A stretch of 7,567 nucleotides of DNA from an uncultured Bacteroides sp. (lineage in GTDB: Bacteria; Bacteroidota; Bacteroidia; Bacteroidales; Bacteroidaceae): assembly GCF_900547205.1 (NCBI RefSeq), contig NZ_URFY01000091.1, positions 1 to 7,567 on the forward strand. Direction: 5' to 3'. The notes beneath the pieces are model-generated. The model was not told the DNA's origin, made no database searches, and was given only the letters and a program-made list of their open reading frames with translations. Made by a program: the position numbers and the translations under genes. Numbering within the stretch: the first letter of the stretch is position 1; the number at the start of each line of letters is the position of its first letter. Below, one piece after another: positions 6,567 through 7,567 of this stretch.

Positions 6567-7496
6567 CACCTTGATATCCCCGTTGTCCACCACATCCCAG
6601 TCCGTGATGGTGGCGCCTGCTTCTACCTCAACGGGCAGTTCGAGTGAGGCATCCAGTACCAAAGGCTCCTTATCATCATCGGTGCGGAAGTTTTTCAACA
6701 TTTCCGTCAGGTCGGTGCTGACGGTCTGCACGCCGCCGCCCGTCAGCATGATTTCCAGTGTCAGCATTTGCCGTTCTCCGATGATTACACCCATCAGGTG
6801 CAGGGTGGCGGAGAGCACAGGCTGTCCGGTGGCACGGCTTTCGGGTGCGTAAGCATCCGTAGCCAAAGCAAAAGCCGGAATAACCGTTTTCCCTTCGCTG
6901 CCCACAAGCTCACCGGTGGCAAGGTTGGTGGCAGAGGCAATGCCCGTCAGTGTGGCGGCAGTGCTACTGATACGCAGTTCGTCACCGGGATTTAGTTTCA
7001 GGGTCAGCACCAGCCGCCGGATATATTGCTTCATGGGCACGGTTACTCTCAGCGTATCATCCTTTACAATATCCAGTTCCCGCGCTGCGGAGAACAGATA
7101 GCCGGGCATGGGTTCCAGTGTGCCGTCCGGCAATGTGTTAATGGTAGCGGTAGTACCGCCTACGGTGGTGCCTTCGGCATTGTGCCACACCAGCAAGTCT
7201 TGCCCTCCGGGGGCGAACAAGGTGCTGAATGCATTCGTTTCTCCGCTTACCGTTTGTTCCTTGTCACCGATGCGCAGCACATAACTGTCCGGCAGCACGG
7301 CATCCGACGAACGTCCGCTCCAGTCGGTGGTTACTTTCACCGCGCCCTTGTCCGGGTGAGGGGTGTTGTAAAGGTCGTCCTTCACACAACCGACCGGCAG
7401 CAGGAGTACGGCAGCAAATATCAGCAATTTGCCGATGGCTGTCCATTTTATTTTTTGGTTGGCACGTTTGTCCGTGCGAATATTCATGTTGTCCAT
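6561..7496 (-). CDS. FimB/Mfa2-family fimbrial lipoprotein, probable pilus anchor (311 aa)
   Basis: Mfa2/FimB proteins cap the base of FimA/Mfa1-type pili, anchor them in the outer membrane and limit their length. Here a signal peptide ends in LLPVGC (Cys37), followed by VKDDLYNTPHPDKGAVKVTT, the typical mature start of the family (Pfam Mfa2). Further family-like segments are PGYLFSA (131-137), KQYIRRLVLTLKL (156-168), ATLTGIASATNLATGEL (181-197) and a C-terminal TITDWDVVDNGDIKV (296-310). There is no Thr-Arg-Ala site at the mature N-terminus, as expected for an anchor that is not processed like the pilins; an Arg-Ala at 221-222 sits mid-protein. ATG 7496 is used; ATG 7487, three codons in, is also possible. 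The gap from the upstream DUF3575-like gene is 16 bases and 95 bases separate it from the first pilin, so it is probably co-transcribed with both. It is GC-rich (34 of 60 at 7201-7260). Confidence 0.9.
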   Translation of the reverse strand: MDNMNIRTDKRANQKIKWTAIGKLLIFAAVLLLPVGCVKDDLYNTPHPDKGAVKVTTDWSGRSSDAVLPDSYVLRIGDKEQTVSGETNAFSTLFAPGGQDLLVWHNAEGTTVGGTTATINTLPDGTLEPMPGYLFSAARELDIVKDDTLRVTVPMKQYIRRLVLTLKLNPGDELRISSTAATLTGIASATNLATGELVGSEGKTVIPAFALATDAYAPESRATGQPVLSATLHLMGVIIGERQMLTLEIMLTGGGVQTVSTDLTEMLKNFRTDDDKEPLVLDASLELPVEVEAGATITDWDVVDNGDIKVN

Positions 7497-7512
7497 ATAA
7501 ATGGGGTATTTA

Positions 7513-7567
7513 TCATTTTACAAACTTCCATACCAGCGTCACACCCACTTGGTTGAGACCCCAGTAG
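7513..7567 (-). CDS. C-terminal tail of a DUF3575-like outer-membrane beta-barrel protein, 5' part outside the window
   Basis: Only 18 complete codons and a TGA stop are visible, and they end the protein in YWGLNQVGVTLVWKFVK (the final 17 residues are the whole readable peptide after the window's edge base and first codon are taken into account). Alternating hydrophobic and polar residues leading to a Trp/Phe-rich end fit a last outer-membrane beta-strand. The Tyr-aromatic-Gly...Val-Thr-Leu-Val-Trp pattern recalls the ends of DUF3575 proteins, which often precede Mfa2-like genes in Bacteroides pilus loci. The 16-base gap to the anchor gene supports one operon. With so few residues the family call is tentative, but the reading frame and stop are well supported by the context. 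Confidence 0.6.
   Translation of the reverse strand, partial: YWGLNQVGVTLVWKFVK

Overview
The window looks like part of a Bacteroidales chromosome (Bacteroides, Phocaeicola or a close relative; the species cannot be told). The signs are several FimA/Mfa1-type pilin lipoproteins with Bacteroidales lipoboxes, a FimB/Mfa2-type anchor, A-rich translation leaders instead of Shine-Dalgarno sites, and a DUF3575-like outer-membrane protein tail. Every gene I can support lies on the minus strand, so the locus reads from the right end (7567) to the left end (1). I see no plus-strand genes, RNA genes, CRISPR arrays or insertion sequences.

In transcription order: (1) 7513-7567, the last 18 codons of a probable DUF3575 outer-membrane beta-barrel protein; (2) 6561-7496, a FimB/Mfa2-family lipoprotein, probably the pilus anchor; (3) 5518-6465 and (4) 4447-5448, two fimbrillin-family lipoproteins of ordinary size (315 and 333 aa); (5) 2958-4238, a 426-aa protein unlike its neighbours: AT-rich, no signal peptide, long amphipathic helices around a central hydrophobic hairpin; (6) 983-2845, a 620-aa fimbrillin with an added C-terminal domain; (7) 1-970, a second long fimbrillin with the same kind of C-terminal domain, cut off by the window edge. 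Gaps between genes are short (16, 95, 69, 208, 112 and 12 bases), as in a single operon whose main promoter lies outside the window.

As a system, genes 1-4, 6 and 7 fit a type V (FimA/Mfa1-like) pilus locus. Each pilin would be exported as a lipoprotein, trimmed by an Arg-specific protease at a shared Thr-Arg-Ala site, and polymerised by strand exchange. The Mfa2-like protein would anchor the shaft, and the large two-domain pilins are candidates for tip or accessory subunits.

The most notable item is gene 5. Its architecture recalls the ClyA/HBL-Nhe/XaxA superfamily of alpha-helical pore-forming toxins. It sits in an AT-rich island flanked by strong stem-loops, inside the pilus operon. The toxin assignment is an inference from architecture, not a demonstrated homology. 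A second theme is composition mosaicism inside the two large pilins: GC-rich N-terminal coding parts and AT-rich C-terminal parts.
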